Origin: Pseudomonas viridiflava
GTDB taxonomy: Bacteria; Pseudomonadota; Gammaproteobacteria; Pseudomonadales; Pseudomonadaceae
DNA length: 64,000 nt
Reading direction: 5' to 3'
Assembly (NCBI RefSeq): GCF_900573885.1
Contig: NZ_UPSE01000594.1
Span: 102,343-166,342 of the forward strand
The stretch's first letter is position 1; each line of letters opens with the position of its first letter. Position numbers and translations under genes: made by a program. This document shows, piece after piece, positions 51,628 through 60,867 of the stretch. Under the pieces are notes generated by a model, which was given only the letters and a program-made list of their open reading frames with translations, did no database searches and was not told the DNA's origin.

Positions 51628-52845
51628 ATGTCTACCAGTGCCACCGCGTCGCCCAGCTTGACCGCCACCGTCACCCAGCAAGCCAGCCCGCTGGTAATGC
51701 GCGTTATCGGCGCTTGCGCCCTGGCGCATTTGATCAACGATCTGATCCAGGCCGTGCTGCCGTCGATTTATCCGATGCTCAAGGCCAACTACGGCCTGAC
51801 CTTCGCCCAGGTCGGCCTGATTACCCTGACGTTTCAACTGACGGCCTCGCTGCTGCAACCCTGGGTGGGTTATCACACCGACCGTCACCCGAAACCCTGG
51901 CTGCTGCCGGTGGGTTCGCTGTGCACGTTGGTGGGAATTGTGCTGCTGGCGTTTGTGGGCAGTTTTCCGGCCATTCTGCTGGCCTCGGGGCTGGTGGGCA
52001 TTGGCTCGTCAACCTTTCACCCTGAGGCGTCGCGCATTGCCCGGCTGGCGTCTGGCGGCCGTTACGGCCTGGCGCAATCGACCTTCCAGGTCGGCGGTAA
52101 CGCCGGTAGCGCCTTCGGCCCGCTGCTGGCCGCTGCCATCGTGATTCCATACGGTCAGGGGCACGTGGCCTGGTTCGGCCTGTTTGCCACCTTTGCCATC
52201 GCCGTGCTTTACGGGTTGAGCCGTTGGTACCGCAATCACCTAGCCTTGTTTACGCTCAAACAAGGCAGCGTGGCGACCCATGGTCTGTCGAAACAGCGGG
52301 TCGTCGGCGCGCTGGTGGTGTTGGCCTTGCTGGTGTTTTCCAAGTACTTCTACATGAGCAGCCTGACCAGCTACTTCACCTTTTTCCTGATCGAGAAGTT
52401 CGACGTCTCGGTGACCAGCTCGCAGCTCTACCTGTTCCTGTTTCTCGGTGCCGTGGCGGCGGGCACGTTTTTCGGCGGGCCGATTGGTGACCGGATCGGT
52501 CGCAAGAAAGTGATCTGGTTTTCCATTCTCGGCGCCGCACCGTTCACCTTGCTGCTGCCCTACGTCGACCTGTTCTGGACCGGCGTTTTGAGCATGATCA
52601 TTGGCTTTATTCTGGCCTCGGCATTCTCGGCCATCGTGGTGTACGCCCAGGAACTGGTGCCCGGTAACGTCGGCATGATTGCCGGTGTGTTCTTCGGCTT
52701 GATGTTCGGCTTTGGCGGCATCGGTGGCGCGTTGCTGGGCTACCTGGCGGATATTCACGGCATCGAATATGTGTTCCGCCTGTGCGCGTTCCTGCCGTTA
52801 TTGGGGATTCTCACCGTGCTGTTGCCCTCGACCAAGGGCGTTTAA
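51628..52845 (+). CDS. MFS exporter, fosmidomycin-resistance (Fsr)-like
   Basis: 405 aa, 12 predicted spans. CALAHLINDLIQAVLPSIYPMLKANYGLTFAQVGLITLTFQLTASLLQPWVGYHTDRHPKP is the conserved N-terminus of the Fsr-type family; the loop GPIGDRIGRKKVI is the MFS motif. Start at the ATG at 51628. Drug or metabolite efflux; substrate unknown. Probably controlled by the divergent AraC gene. Confidence 0.88.
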   Translation: MSTSATASPSLTATVTQQASPLVMRVIGACALAHLINDLIQAVLPSIYPMLKANYGLTFAQVGLITLTFQLTASLLQPWVGYHTDRHPKPWLLPVGSLCTLVGIVLLAFVGSFPAILLASGLVGIGSSTFHPEASRIARLASGGRYGLAQSTFQVGGNAGSAFGPLLAAAIVIPYGQGHVAWFGLFATFAIAVLYGLSRWYRNHLALFTLKQGSVATHGLSKQRVVGALVVLALLVFSKYFYMSSLTSYFTFFLIEKFDVSVTSSQLYLFLFLGAVAAGTFFGGPIGDRIGRKKVIWFSILGAAPFTLLLPYVDLFWTGVLSMIIGFILASAFSAIVVYAQELVPGNVGMIAGVFFGLMFGFGGIGGALLGYLADIHGIEYVFRLCAFLPLLGILTVLLPSTKGV

Positions 52846-52880
52846 CTGCTAAATCGCGCAGGCCTTCGCGGGGGTGCGGG

Positions 52881-53732
52881 TCATGACGGGCGCCGATCGC
52901 TTGAATCGAGCGGCGCCAGCCAGGAGGCCAGCGTTTGCGGGTTGCGGTTCAGCCAAGCGATGGCGGCGCTGTCGGCATCCTGCTGGCCGCAGTTGATGGC
53001 GTAATCCAGCTCCGACACGATGGCATTGCTCAGGCGAATGTTGTCGAGCACCTGAACATGTTCCGGCATCAGCAAGGCCAGACGGTCTTCGCGCACCAGC
53101 AACACGGCGCGGTCCACTGCGCCAAGCAGGCCTTCGGGGTCCTTCAGCGCGCGAATGGTGTGGCGGTGGTGCAGAAACTGCGGCTGCCACAGCGGCACCA
53201 CGCCCCACTCACCGGCCGCCACCAGGCGCTTGAACGCGTTGGCGCAGTCCTGCTCGCTGCCGTTGCGAAACTCATAACCGGCCGCCGCGAGTGAATAGCG
53301 CTCGACTATTCGCAGGGAAAATCGCGAGATCCCGGCGCCAGGACCGATGCCTTGAATAATCTTCTGCATTCGTGCCGCCACAGCGGGTTTGAGCAGGTCT
53401 TCAAGTCTGCTCACCGCCGACGCCGGTACGTAATCAGGCACGCCCCAGAGCGCGTACGGCTGGTAATGCAGGCCCAGTTGGCGGGTGGCGACGTCGCTGT
53501 TCACTGACTGCAGATAAACCCCGTGGCTATGGGGCAGCCACGCCGAGGCGAGCATGTCGACAGCGCCGCTGTGCAGCAGGGAGAAGTTCGCTTCGTGGGC
53601 GGCGTGGCTTAGGTGCACCTCATACCCGAGGCGCTGCAGTACCTGGCTGACCACGGCTGCGGTGGCGCGGTGAAAGGACAGATCGGTGACACCCAGGCGA
53701 ATCACCGGTGCGTTGCACTCAGGCGTGTTCAT
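52881..53732 (-). CDS. OpuAC-type substrate-binding-fold protein without signal peptide
   Basis: 283 aa: periplasmic-binding-protein fold of the glycine-betaine/choline-binding type (IRLGVTDLSFHRATAAVVSQVLQRLGYEVHLSHAAH, ...DMLASAWLPHSHG, GIGPGAGISRFSLRIVERY). It begins MNTPECNAPVIRLGV directly, so no export signal; it is probably cytoplasmic and not part of an ABC importer (no permease or ATPase nearby). It overlaps the upstream VOC gene by 14 bp. Could be a ligand sensor or an enzyme-like protein. Confidence 0.75.
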   Translation of the reverse strand: MNTPECNAPVIRLGVTDLSFHRATAAVVSQVLQRLGYEVHLSHAAHEANFSLLHSGAVDMLASAWLPHSHGVYLQSVNSDVATRQLGLHYQPYALWGVPDYVPASAVSRLEDLLKPAVAARMQKIIQGIGPGAGISRFSLRIVERYSLAAAGYEFRNGSEQDCANAFKRLVAAGEWGVVPLWQPQFLHHRHTIRALKDPEGLLGAVDRAVLLVREDRLALLMPEHVQVLDNIRLSNAIVSELDYAINCGQQDADSAAIAWLNRNPQTLASWLAPLDSSDRRPS

Positions 53733-54201
53733 CGTCGGGCTCCATCGCCTGCAGCATTACCGGCGGGGGCATGGCCTGGCCGACGATGCGATCCTGCGGT
53801 GAGTACGGGAAAATCATCTCCACGGTGATGCCGTTCGGGTCTTCGATGAACAGCTGGTGTTCGCCGATCTCCGGTATCACCCGCTCATGGAAGCGAATAC
53901 CCAGCGACACCAGGTGTGCTTGCATTTCGGCCAGGCAATCGCAGCGCAGCGACACATGGTCGATGGAGCCGGAACCATGGCGGACGGTTCGTGCGCCGAG
54001 ATAAGCCTCCAGCTTGGTGCTGTCTTCGCTGATGGAAACAATGTGCAGAATTGGCTGGCCGTTGGCGTAAAGCCAGTGGCCCGGGAACAGGAATGGCGGG
54101 CGCGGGCCGCGCGTCAGGCCAATGACCTGGATATAAAACTCGGCGGTAACGTCCCACTGTTTGGTGCGAATGGTGAAGTGATCCAGACGATGAATAATCA
54201 T
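53719..54201 (-). CDS. VOC family protein (glyoxalase/extradiol-like)
   Basis: 160 aa, one VOC module pair: IIHRLDHFTIRTKQWDVTAEFYIQVIGL, IDHVSLRC, HQLFIEDPNGITVEMIFPY. The metal-site residues H8, H97 or so, and E143 are in place for a small ring-cleaving or isomerising enzyme. Start ATG at 54201. Co-transcribed with the OpuAC-type gene; divergent from a LysR regulator. Confidence 0.83.
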   Translation of the reverse strand: MIIHRLDHFTIRTKQWDVTAEFYIQVIGLTRGPRPPFLFPGHWLYANGQPILHIVSISEDSTKLEAYLGARTVRHGSGSIDHVSLRCDCLAEMQAHLVSLGIRFHERVIPEIGEHQLFIEDPNGITVEMIFPYSPQDRIVGQAMPPPVMLQAMEPDDEHA

Positions 54202-54411
54202 GATGATGACCCTGACGGTGAACGAGCCGAAATGCTGCTTGTTTTTAGCAGTGCCAATAAGCCGCTGCGGCTTCAAGCAGTTTCGCGACGTATTTGAAGG
54301 TGACCGGCGTGCCGCCATTGCGCAACGCGATACCTGCCAACGCCATTGCCGATTGGTGTGCCCGGGCGCCCTGAATTACGGTCGGCTACCCCGCGGGTGT
54401 GAGTTGTTGCG

Positions 54412-55332
54412 ATGCGTTTCCGCCGTCTGGATTTGAATCTGCTGGTTGCCCTTGATGCGCTGCTGACCGAATGCAGCGTGACCCGCGCGGCGCAGCGCCT
54501 GTGCCTGGGGCAGTCGGCCACCAGTTCGGCGCTGGGCCGCTTGCGTGAGCATTTCAATGATCCACTGCTGGTGCCGGTGGGCCGTCTATTGCAGCCCACC
54601 GCATTGGGCCTGGCGCTGTTGCCGAAAGTGCGTGAGGCCTTGGCCCTGACGCGGGAAATAATCGACGCGCCGGTGCGCTTCGACCCGGCTAAGTGCGAGC
54701 GACGCTTCACCGTGGTCGCGTCCGACTACGTGGCAGCGGTGTTGCTGCCAGCAGTCAGCCGGGAGCTGGCGCGGATAGCGCCGTGCGTTCGCTTGAGCGT
54801 GCGCGACTTACCGCTGCCGCGCGACGGCGATGTGGTGAGCGAGGCCCTCGACTATCGACGCAGTGACTGCGTGGTGGTGCCGCAGCAGCGCCTGAACACG
54901 GCGTATCCGCAGCAGGCGCTGCTGACCGATGAATTGTGCTGCCTGGTTAGCGCCGAACAGCCTGCCTATGCCAGCGGACTGAGTCTGGCCGCGTACTGCG
55001 AGGCGGAGCATGTCGTGCGCGAGTTCGCCGATGGGCGCCATCTGGCGCTGGACGCGGCGTTTCTGGAGGAACTTGGCGTGGTTCGCCACGTTGCGGTGGC
55101 GGTGGAAAGCTTTGCCTTGATGCCCGACTTTATTGTCGGCACGGCGCGGGTGGCGACGCTGTTTCGGCGGCAGGCGCAGCGGTTGGCGAAGCGTTATCCA
55201 CTGCGCGTGTTACCCGCGCCGGTGGCATTTCCGGCGGCCACGCAGGTGGTGCAGTGGCACCCGTATCAGGATCGGGATCCGGCGTTGAGCTGGTTTCGGC
55301 ACGTGTTGGTGGAGCAGGCGGGAAGGGTGTAA
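54412..55332 (+). CDS. LysR-family regulator (NodD/LinR-like)
   Basis: 306 aa: N-terminal wHTH (RRLDLNLLVALDALLTECSVTRAAQRLCLGQSATSSALGRLREHFNDPLL) and effector domain to the end. Divergent from the VOC/OpuAC-type pair, which it probably activates with a small aromatic or related inducer. Confidence 0.88.
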   Translation: MRFRRLDLNLLVALDALLTECSVTRAAQRLCLGQSATSSALGRLREHFNDPLLVPVGRLLQPTALGLALLPKVREALALTREIIDAPVRFDPAKCERRFTVVASDYVAAVLLPAVSRELARIAPCVRLSVRDLPLPRDGDVVSEALDYRRSDCVVVPQQRLNTAYPQQALLTDELCCLVSAEQPAYASGLSLAAYCEAEHVVREFADGRHLALDAAFLEELGVVRHVAVAVESFALMPDFIVGTARVATLFRRQAQRLAKRYPLRVLPAPVAFPAATQVVQWHPYQDRDPALSWFRHVLVEQAGRV

Positions 55333-55335
55333 CGG

Positions 55336-55478
55336 CGCGCCCTCGCCCCCAGCCCCTCTCCCGCAAGCGGGAGAGGGGAGCCAATCGGTTGCATGCCGTT
55401 CGCCCGCATTTCTGCCCACCACGCGCCAGTTCCCTCGCCCCCTTGGGGGAGAGGGTTAGGGAGAGGGGGTTTAACGCG
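55336..55478. repeat. CCCTCTCCC-type palindromic repeats
   Basis: Two units: CCCCTCTCCCGCAAGCGGGA at 55353-55372 with flanks, and CCCTTGGGGGAGAGGGTTAG at 55440-55459 with flanks. Same family as 4173-4316 and 60603-60805. Between convergent genes, so a transcript-end role is plausible. Confidence 0.75.
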
Positions 55479-55481
55479 CGC

Positions 55482-55916
55482 TCATTCTCCGGTGTCAGCT
55501 TGCAGTCCAACCGCAGCAATCCCCTGCAACGCACAGCGCTCGTCGTTATCCGACGTGTCGCCACTCACGCCAATCGCGCCCAGCAATTCCCCGCCCGCCG
55601 AGCGAATCAGCACACCGCCCGCCACCGGTATCACTTCGCCTGCGGTCAGGCTGTTGATGGCATCGAAAAACGCCGGCATGGCTTGCGCGCGACGGGCCAG
55701 TTCGCGGCCGCCGAAGCCCATGCCCAGGCAACCGCGCGCTTTGCCGGTGGCTATCTGCGGGCGCAGAAAACTGGCGTGTTCGTCGCGCAGCAGTGCCAGC
55801 GGGTGCCCGGCGCTGTCGAGCACGGCGGCGGCCATCGGTTTCAACCCTAATTCGCGGGCCGCTTCCAGGGTGACGCTGGCAATTTGCGCGGCAATAGCAA
55901 AGCTCAGTGAAGTCAT
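55482..55916 (-). CDS. GlcG/HbpS family protein
   Basis: 144 aa, heme-degrading/GlcG-like fold. Conserved LEAARELGLKPMAAAVLDSAGHPLALLRDEHA and VIPVAGGVLIRSAGGELLGAIGVSGDTSDNDERCA. Often found in catabolic clusters; exact role unclear. Follows the amidohydrolase by 2 bp; start ATG at 55916 was preferred over an internal extension of five residues that overlaps the upstream stop. Confidence 0.83.
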   Translation of the reverse strand: MTSLSFAIAAQIASVTLEAARELGLKPMAAAVLDSAGHPLALLRDEHASFLRPQIATGKARGCLGMGFGGRELARRAQAMPAFFDAINSLTAGEVIPVAGGVLIRSAGGELLGAIGVSGDTSDNDERCALQGIAAVGLQADTGE

Positions 55917-55918
55917 GG

Positions 55919-57268
55919 TCAGGCGCTCCATTTACCCAGTTCGGCGACGCGGTCGCGGGTGTACAGGTCGGTCCATTTCAATGAGTTGAAGTCCGACACC
56001 TGCTTGGGGTTGTAAGGCGTGCGTGCGAGGCGCATCGGCTGGCCGGCCTTGTACACGGCCTTCAGTGCGCTGCGGTTTTGCAGCAGGCGAATGTCGTCCA
56101 GCGGCGAGCCGTCGAGCACCAGGAAATCCGCCTGCTTGCCGACCTCCAGCGTGCCCAGGGTTTCGCCGCGTGGCATGCAGCGGGCGCCGACGTTGGTGGC
56201 CGCGTACAGCGCTTCGGCCGGGGTAAAACCAAGACGCGTGACCAGTAACTCCAGCTCCCGTGCATGCCACTCGCCGTAGGGCGTTACCGCAAAGCCGCTG
56301 TCACTGCCGCAGGCGAACGGCACGCCAGCCGCCTTGGCGCGTTTTAGCACCTGGCTGCCGACCTCCAGCGTGCGTGCGCAGTAGGCGGCGTAGCCGGTGG
56401 TGATGGCCGGGTCGTGCGGCTGGCAGAAGTCCACGGTGTTCTGCGGGAAGGTCATGGTCGGCGCCAGAATGCTGCCCGCTTCCAGCAGCGCCTCGATGCA
56501 GGCGTCGTCCATGTAGAACGCGTGAAACACCAGATCGACACCGGCCTTGGCCGCGTACATGACGGCCTCGCGGCCGTAAGCATGGGTCGCAACCTTGCAG
56601 CCGAGGCGATGGGCTTCGTCGACCATTTCTCGGGTTTCGTCGGCGGTGAAGGCGGCGACGATTTCGCCATTGGGCCGGCGGTGGGTGCCGTCCATGGCGA
56701 TTTTGATCAGATCGACACCGTCTTTGGCCTGTTTTCGCACTTCGGCCAGCGCCTCGCTGCGGCTGGTCACCAGCCGTGCGGTGAAATATTCAGGCGCTCC
56801 CACGCGGCTGGGAAACCAGTCGTTGAGGCTCTGCCGATTGGTAATCACCCGACTGCTGGCAGCAATGCGCGGGCCGTCGAACAGCCCGGCGGTAATGCTG
56901 TTACGCACCGCGATGCTCAACTGCCCGCTGTCGCCCGGGCAGACCATGCTGGTCACGCCCGCCGCCAGTACATGCTGAGCAAAAAACAGCCCACGCAGCG
57001 CGCGAAATTCATCGCTGGTCCAGATATCAATGTCTTCCTCGCTCTGCGCATTGCCGAACGCGAGGTGGGTATGCACGTCTACCAGACCGGGCATTACGAA
57101 ATGCTCGCCAGCATCCACAACCTGTGCGCCGGGCTGGGGAGCGGGAGCGCTGCTGCGCGGCCCCACATAAGTCAGTAAACCGTTTTCCACCACCAGGGTC
57201 TGTTGTGCGCGGGTGGGCAGGCCGGTGCCATCGAACAGGGTGTGGCAGTGCAGGTGCAGGCGGCTCAT
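55919..57268 (-). CDS. Metal-dependent amidohydrolase
   Basis: 449 aa TIM-barrel hydrolase: metal-binding H-x-H in GLVDVHTHLAFG near residue 66, bridging Lys region DLIKIAMDG, H in VATHAYGREA, H in DLVFHAFYMD, and D in CGSDSGFA. Imidazolonepropionase-like subgroup. Cyclic amide, lactone or C-C-type substrate possible. Operon with the HbpS-like gene. Confidence 0.86.
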   Translation of the reverse strand: MSRLHLHCHTLFDGTGLPTRAQQTLVVENGLLTYVGPRSSAPAPQPGAQVVDAGEHFVMPGLVDVHTHLAFGNAQSEEDIDIWTSDEFRALRGLFFAQHVLAAGVTSMVCPGDSGQLSIAVRNSITAGLFDGPRIAASSRVITNRQSLNDWFPSRVGAPEYFTARLVTSRSEALAEVRKQAKDGVDLIKIAMDGTHRRPNGEIVAAFTADETREMVDEAHRLGCKVATHAYGREAVMYAAKAGVDLVFHAFYMDDACIEALLEAGSILAPTMTFPQNTVDFCQPHDPAITTGYAAYCARTLEVGSQVLKRAKAAGVPFACGSDSGFAVTPYGEWHARELELLVTRLGFTPAEALYAATNVGARCMPRGETLGTLEVGKQADFLVLDGSPLDDIRLLQNRSALKAVYKAGQPMRLARTPYNPKQVSDFNSLKWTDLYTRDRVAELGKWSA

Positions 57269-57535
57269 AAGGGTGGTATCGCTGTTGTTGATTTAGGCTC
57301 GCAGCCTGCCGAGGCTGGCGCTCGGGCACCAACAGATTGCCTCGATGGGCAGGTATTGATCGCCTCAATACCGCCGCACGGCGCTGTCCGGCTTTGCCTC
57401 AGGCCAGGCCGGATCGGGCTGATGGATTTTCAATGGGCTGAAGAAGTTGTATCGGGGGCGTCGCAGTTCAATAGCAGCATCCATCGCGACTAACGTGGTG
57501 CCTGCTCCACAGAGCAACCTGACGAGAGAAAAATA

Positions 57536-58081
57536 ATGAGGCCTGAAACAATGAGTACATCTGTTCGCTACGACTTATTCAGCCGCACGCTGCATTGGCT
57601 GATGGCGCTGTTGTTCGGCTGGATTTTTTGCACCGCGCTCAGCCATTACTTCCTGGAGGACTCGGCGCTGGACAGGTTTTTCTGGCCCACCCACAAAGCC
57701 TTGGGTCTGGTGCTGTTTGTGCTGGTTGCGGTGCGTATTTGCTGGAGCGTGCTAAACCGCAAACGGCGTCCGCTGAGTACCAGCGCAATCGCGCACATCG
57801 GCCATCTGGCGCTGTACACGCTCATGTTTCTGATACCCGCCATCGGGCTGCTCAGGCAGTACGGGTCGGGGCGTGCGTTTTCGGTGTGGGGCATTTCGGT
57901 GTTTGAGGACGCGCAGCGCAAGATCCAGTGGATGATCGATCTGGGCGGCACCTTCCACGGTGAGCTTGGCTGGGTGCTGTTGCTGCTTGTGGTCGGGCAT
58001 ATAGCAGCGGTCGTCGTGCACCACCGTCGCGGCGAAACCTTCCTGATTCGGCGAATGCTTGGCGCCAGTCGCAGCCGTTGA
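57536..58081 (+). CDS. Cytochrome b561 family protein
   Basis: 181 aa, four spans, with haem-ligand His in SRTLHWLMALLFGW, FFWPTHKALGLVLF, IAHIGHLALYTLMF and LVVGHIAAVVVHHRR. Transfers electrons in the inner membrane. GAGAG precedes this ATG at about the right distance; an internal ATG at 57551 is an alternative. Divergent from the amidohydrolase. Confidence 0.85.
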   Translation: MRPETMSTSVRYDLFSRTLHWLMALLFGWIFCTALSHYFLEDSALDRFFWPTHKALGLVLFVLVAVRICWSVLNRKRRPLSTSAIAHIGHLALYTLMFLIPAIGLLRQYGSGRAFSVWGISVFEDAQRKIQWMIDLGGTFHGELGWVLLLLVVGHIAAVVVHHRRGETFLIRRMLGASRSR

Positions 58082-58093
58082 GTGGGGCCTGCG

Positions 58094-59017
58094 TCACGCC
58101 GCCTGACGCTGATCCACGCTCTGAATAAACGCACTGATGCGCTCGCGTAACCAGCGGTGCATCGGGTCGCCATCCACGCTGCGGTGCCACAGCATCACCT
58201 CACGCATCAGCGGAATCTTCACTGGCGGCGGCAAAATCCGTAGCGGCAGGTGCGCGGCATACAACCGCGCCAGCCGTTGGTGCATGGTGGCGATGCGCTG
58301 AGTGCCCACCACCAGTTGGGGCAGGGTGTTGAAGTCATTGGTGATCACTTCCAGGCGCCGGTTGAAGCCGTACTGGGTGATAAACCATTCCTCGATGCTC
58401 ATGTGCCGGCTGCGGCCAAAGCCTACCGAGACGTGGCCCATCTCCATGTACTTTTCCAGCGTCAGGTGCTCGCCGACCTGGGTGTTGCCGGTCCACACCA
58501 CGCACACGTGTTCTTCCTCGAACAGCAACTGCGAAGGATGGCCTTCCAGGGTGTAGCGGTCCGGCACGATCATCAGGTCGACTTCGCCGCGAATCAGCAG
58601 TTCGCCGGAGTTGTCGCTGGGGCCGATCATTTCAAACGTGATGTGCGGCGCTTCCTCGTGAATGCGCTCGATCACCTGCGCAAACAGCACGCTGATCAGG
58701 TAGTCAGAGGTCACCAGACGGAAGTGGCGCTTGCTGGTAGCGGGGTCGAACACCGGCTTGGCGGTGATCGAAGACTGAATGGTCAACAACACTTCGCGCA
58801 CGGGTTTGGTCAGTTCCAGCGCATAGGGCGTGGGCTGCATTCGCCGTCCCACCTGCACCAGCAAGTCGTCTTCGAAATAGGTACGCAAACGCCCGAGCAC
58901 GCCGCTGGTGGCGGACTGAGTCATGTGCAGACGTTCAGCGGCGCGGGTGATGTTCTGCTCTTCGAGCAACACATCCAGCGCCACCAGGAGGTTCAAGTCC
59001 AGGTGGTTGAAACGCAT
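58094..59017 (-). CDS. LysR-family regulator (NodD/LinR-like)
   Basis: 307 aa: wHTH (NHLDLNLLVALDVLLEEQNITRAAERLHMTQSATSGVLGRLRTYFEDDLLVQVGRRM) and effector-binding domain. Divergent from the VOC dioxygenase/Rieske/monooxygenase operon, the likely target. Confidence 0.9.
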   Translation of the reverse strand: MRFNHLDLNLLVALDVLLEEQNITRAAERLHMTQSATSGVLGRLRTYFEDDLLVQVGRRMQPTPYALELTKPVREVLLTIQSSITAKPVFDPATSKRHFRLVTSDYLISVLFAQVIERIHEEAPHITFEMIGPSDNSGELLIRGEVDLMIVPDRYTLEGHPSQLLFEEEHVCVVWTGNTQVGEHLTLEKYMEMGHVSVGFGRSRHMSIEEWFITQYGFNRRLEVITNDFNTLPQLVVGTQRIATMHQRLARLYAAHLPLRILPPPVKIPLMREVMLWHRSVDGDPMHRWLRERISAFIQSVDQRQAA

Positions 59018-59296
59018 GGCGGCGGATCTCGTTCTTGTATTTATTTTGGCGATACATTCGAGTCAAAGCATCGCTTCGTCAACCCTCCCTACGAAAACTC
59101 CTACTCCCAAATCAGCCATGCGCCAGACGCTATGGGTGCGCGCGCTGGTATCGCGTTTGCCGATAGGTCACATCCCAACTCGCGATTAGTCAGTTGCCTG
59201 CGCCGACGGCACAGTTCGCCGCAGTCGGCCGTGACCGACACCACCACCGGCGCCCATCTCCTTGCGCCGGATCATAATTTCAATGGAGTGGTAGCC

Positions 59297-60238
59297 ATGA
59301 ACATCATTGGCCTTGACGCCCTGATCTTTGGTGTCGATGACATCCAAGCCTGTACCGATTGCCTGCGTGACTATGGCCTGCACCCGGTGGGCGTAGACGC
59401 CAACGGCGGGCGCTTTGAGGCGCTGGATGGCACTGCCGTGATCATCCGCCGCGCCGACGACCCAGGCCTGCCAGCCGCCATCGGCCCGGCACCGTCAATT
59501 CGCGAAACCGTATACGGCGTGGCCAGCGCCGCCGACCTCGACGCCATCGAAGACGAGCTCGGCCGTGACCGTGCAGTAACCCGCGACGAGCGGGGCGTGC
59601 TGCACAGCGTGGACGACCTCGGTTTCGCCATCGCCTTCCAGCTCACCGTGCGCAAACCCTTCAGCGCGCCCGCCGACCTTAGCAATGCCCCGGGCCATGC
59701 GCCGCAGCGTGCGCTGAACCAGCCGGGCATCACTCTGGACATGGCCGCCGTGCCGCGCACGCTGTCGCACGTGGTGTATTTCGTGCCGGACGCCGCCAAA
59801 GGTGAAGCGTTCTACGCCAACCGCCTGGGCTTCAAAACCACCGACACCTTTGTCGGCGCCGGCCCGTTCATGCGCCCGGCAGGCTCGGACGACCACCACT
59901 GCCTGTTCATGATCCAGACGCCGCCGCACATGAAAGGCTGCGAGCACTTCACCTTCCACATGGGCAGCGGCACCGAAGTGCTGCTGGCCGGCCGGCGGTT
60001 CGAGCAGAAGGGCTGGACCAGCTTCTGGGGCCCGGGCCGTCACCTGTTTGGCTCCAACTGGTTCTGGTACTTCAACAGCCCGCTGGGTTGCCACATTGAA
60101 TACGACGCCGACATGGACAAACACGATGACGCCTGGGAAGCGCGCGTTGCGCCGCTGACCGCCGATAACTCGCAGCTGTTCCTGTTCACCTCGAAAGAGA
60201 AATGGGCACCGGGTGGTCCGCCACCGAAGCAGGGCTAA
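59297..60238 (+). CDS. Two-domain extradiol-type VOC dioxygenase
   Basis: 313 aa. First VOC domain (residues 1-120) is degenerate; the second keeps metal ligands H158 (LSHVVYF), H217 or H221 (CEHFTFHMG) and E268 (CHIEYDAD), the type I extradiol pattern. Ring cleavage of a catechol-like compound is likely, but the substrate is unknown. Start ATG at 59297 behind GGAG; the longer frame runs through the promoter and the LysR gene's opposite strand. First gene of the operon with the Rieske ferredoxin and monooxygenase. Confidence 0.85.
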   Translation: MNIIGLDALIFGVDDIQACTDCLRDYGLHPVGVDANGGRFEALDGTAVIIRRADDPGLPAAIGPAPSIRETVYGVASAADLDAIEDELGRDRAVTRDERGVLHSVDDLGFAIAFQLTVRKPFSAPADLSNAPGHAPQRALNQPGITLDMAAVPRTLSHVVYFVPDAAKGEAFYANRLGFKTTDTFVGAGPFMRPAGSDDHHCLFMIQTPPHMKGCEHFTFHMGSGTEVLLAGRRFEQKGWTSFWGPGRHLFGSNWFWYFNSPLGCHIEYDADMDKHDDAWEARVAPLTADNSQLFLFTSKEKWAPGGPPPKQG

Positions 60239-60241
60239 GCG

Positions 60242-60595
60242 GTGGCAGCGGGTGAAATCGCCCTGTGTCGCAGCGACGAAATTGGCGAAGGCCAGGCCCG
60301 CGGTTTCGACCCTGAGCAGCGCGGCAAAGACAGCCTTTTTGCCCTGCGCCACAACGGCGAGATCCGCCTGTACCGCAACAGCTGCCCGCACCTGGATGTG
60401 CGCCTGGAATACCGCAAGGACCGATTCATGTCGGCCGATGGCCAACTGATCATGTGCTACGCCCACGGCGCGCAGTTTCTTCCGGCGACGGGGGAGTGTG
60501 TGTACGGGCCGTGCCTGGGGGAGCGGTTGCAGGCGGTGAGCTGGCGGGAAGTGGAGGGGTGGTTGGTGGTGCAAGCCACGCAGATTTTCCCCTAG
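60242..60595 (+). CDS. Rieske [2Fe-2S] ferredoxin
   Basis: 117 aa with C48-x-H50 (SCPHLD) and C72-x2-H75 (MCYAHG), a Rieske cluster. It starts with GTG three bases after the dioxygenase stop. Serves as an electron carrier or a regulatory ferredoxin for an oxygenase; no dedicated reductase is next to it, although the VanB-type reductase at 39.9 kb could supply electrons. Confidence 0.83.
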   Translation: MAAGEIALCRSDEIGEGQARGFDPEQRGKDSLFALRHNGEIRLYRNSCPHLDVRLEYRKDRFMSADGQLIMCYAHGAQFLPATGECVYGPCLGERLQAVSWREVEGWLVVQATQIFP

Positions 60596-60602
60596 CGACG
60601 GG

Positions 60603-60812
60603 GAGAGAGGGCACACACATCCAGTCCCCCTCGCCACTGGGGGAGACGGTACACACATCCAGTCCCCTCGCCCCTTTGGGGAGAGGGTTAGGGAGAGGGG
60701 AGCGGTGTTGGATTGAGCGGGGATTGTGTGCGGATTGTGCTTTCGATTGTGTGTGGCCTTGCCCTTTCCCCCGGCCCCTCTCCCGCTCGCGGGAGAGGGG
60801 AGCAAAGCAGCT
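60603..60812. repeat. CCCTCTCCC-type palindromic repeats
   Basis: Several units: tandem CACACATCCAGTCCCC pieces (60613-60675), CCCCTTTGGGGAGAGGGTTA near 60670-60700 and CCCCTCTCCCGCTCGCGGGA near 60775-60795. Same family as 4173-4316 and 55336-55478. Confidence 0.75.
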
Positions 60813-60867
60813 GAGTTTGCTTTGCAACCGAATTTGTCCTGAACAAAAACAATAAGTGAGACATGCC

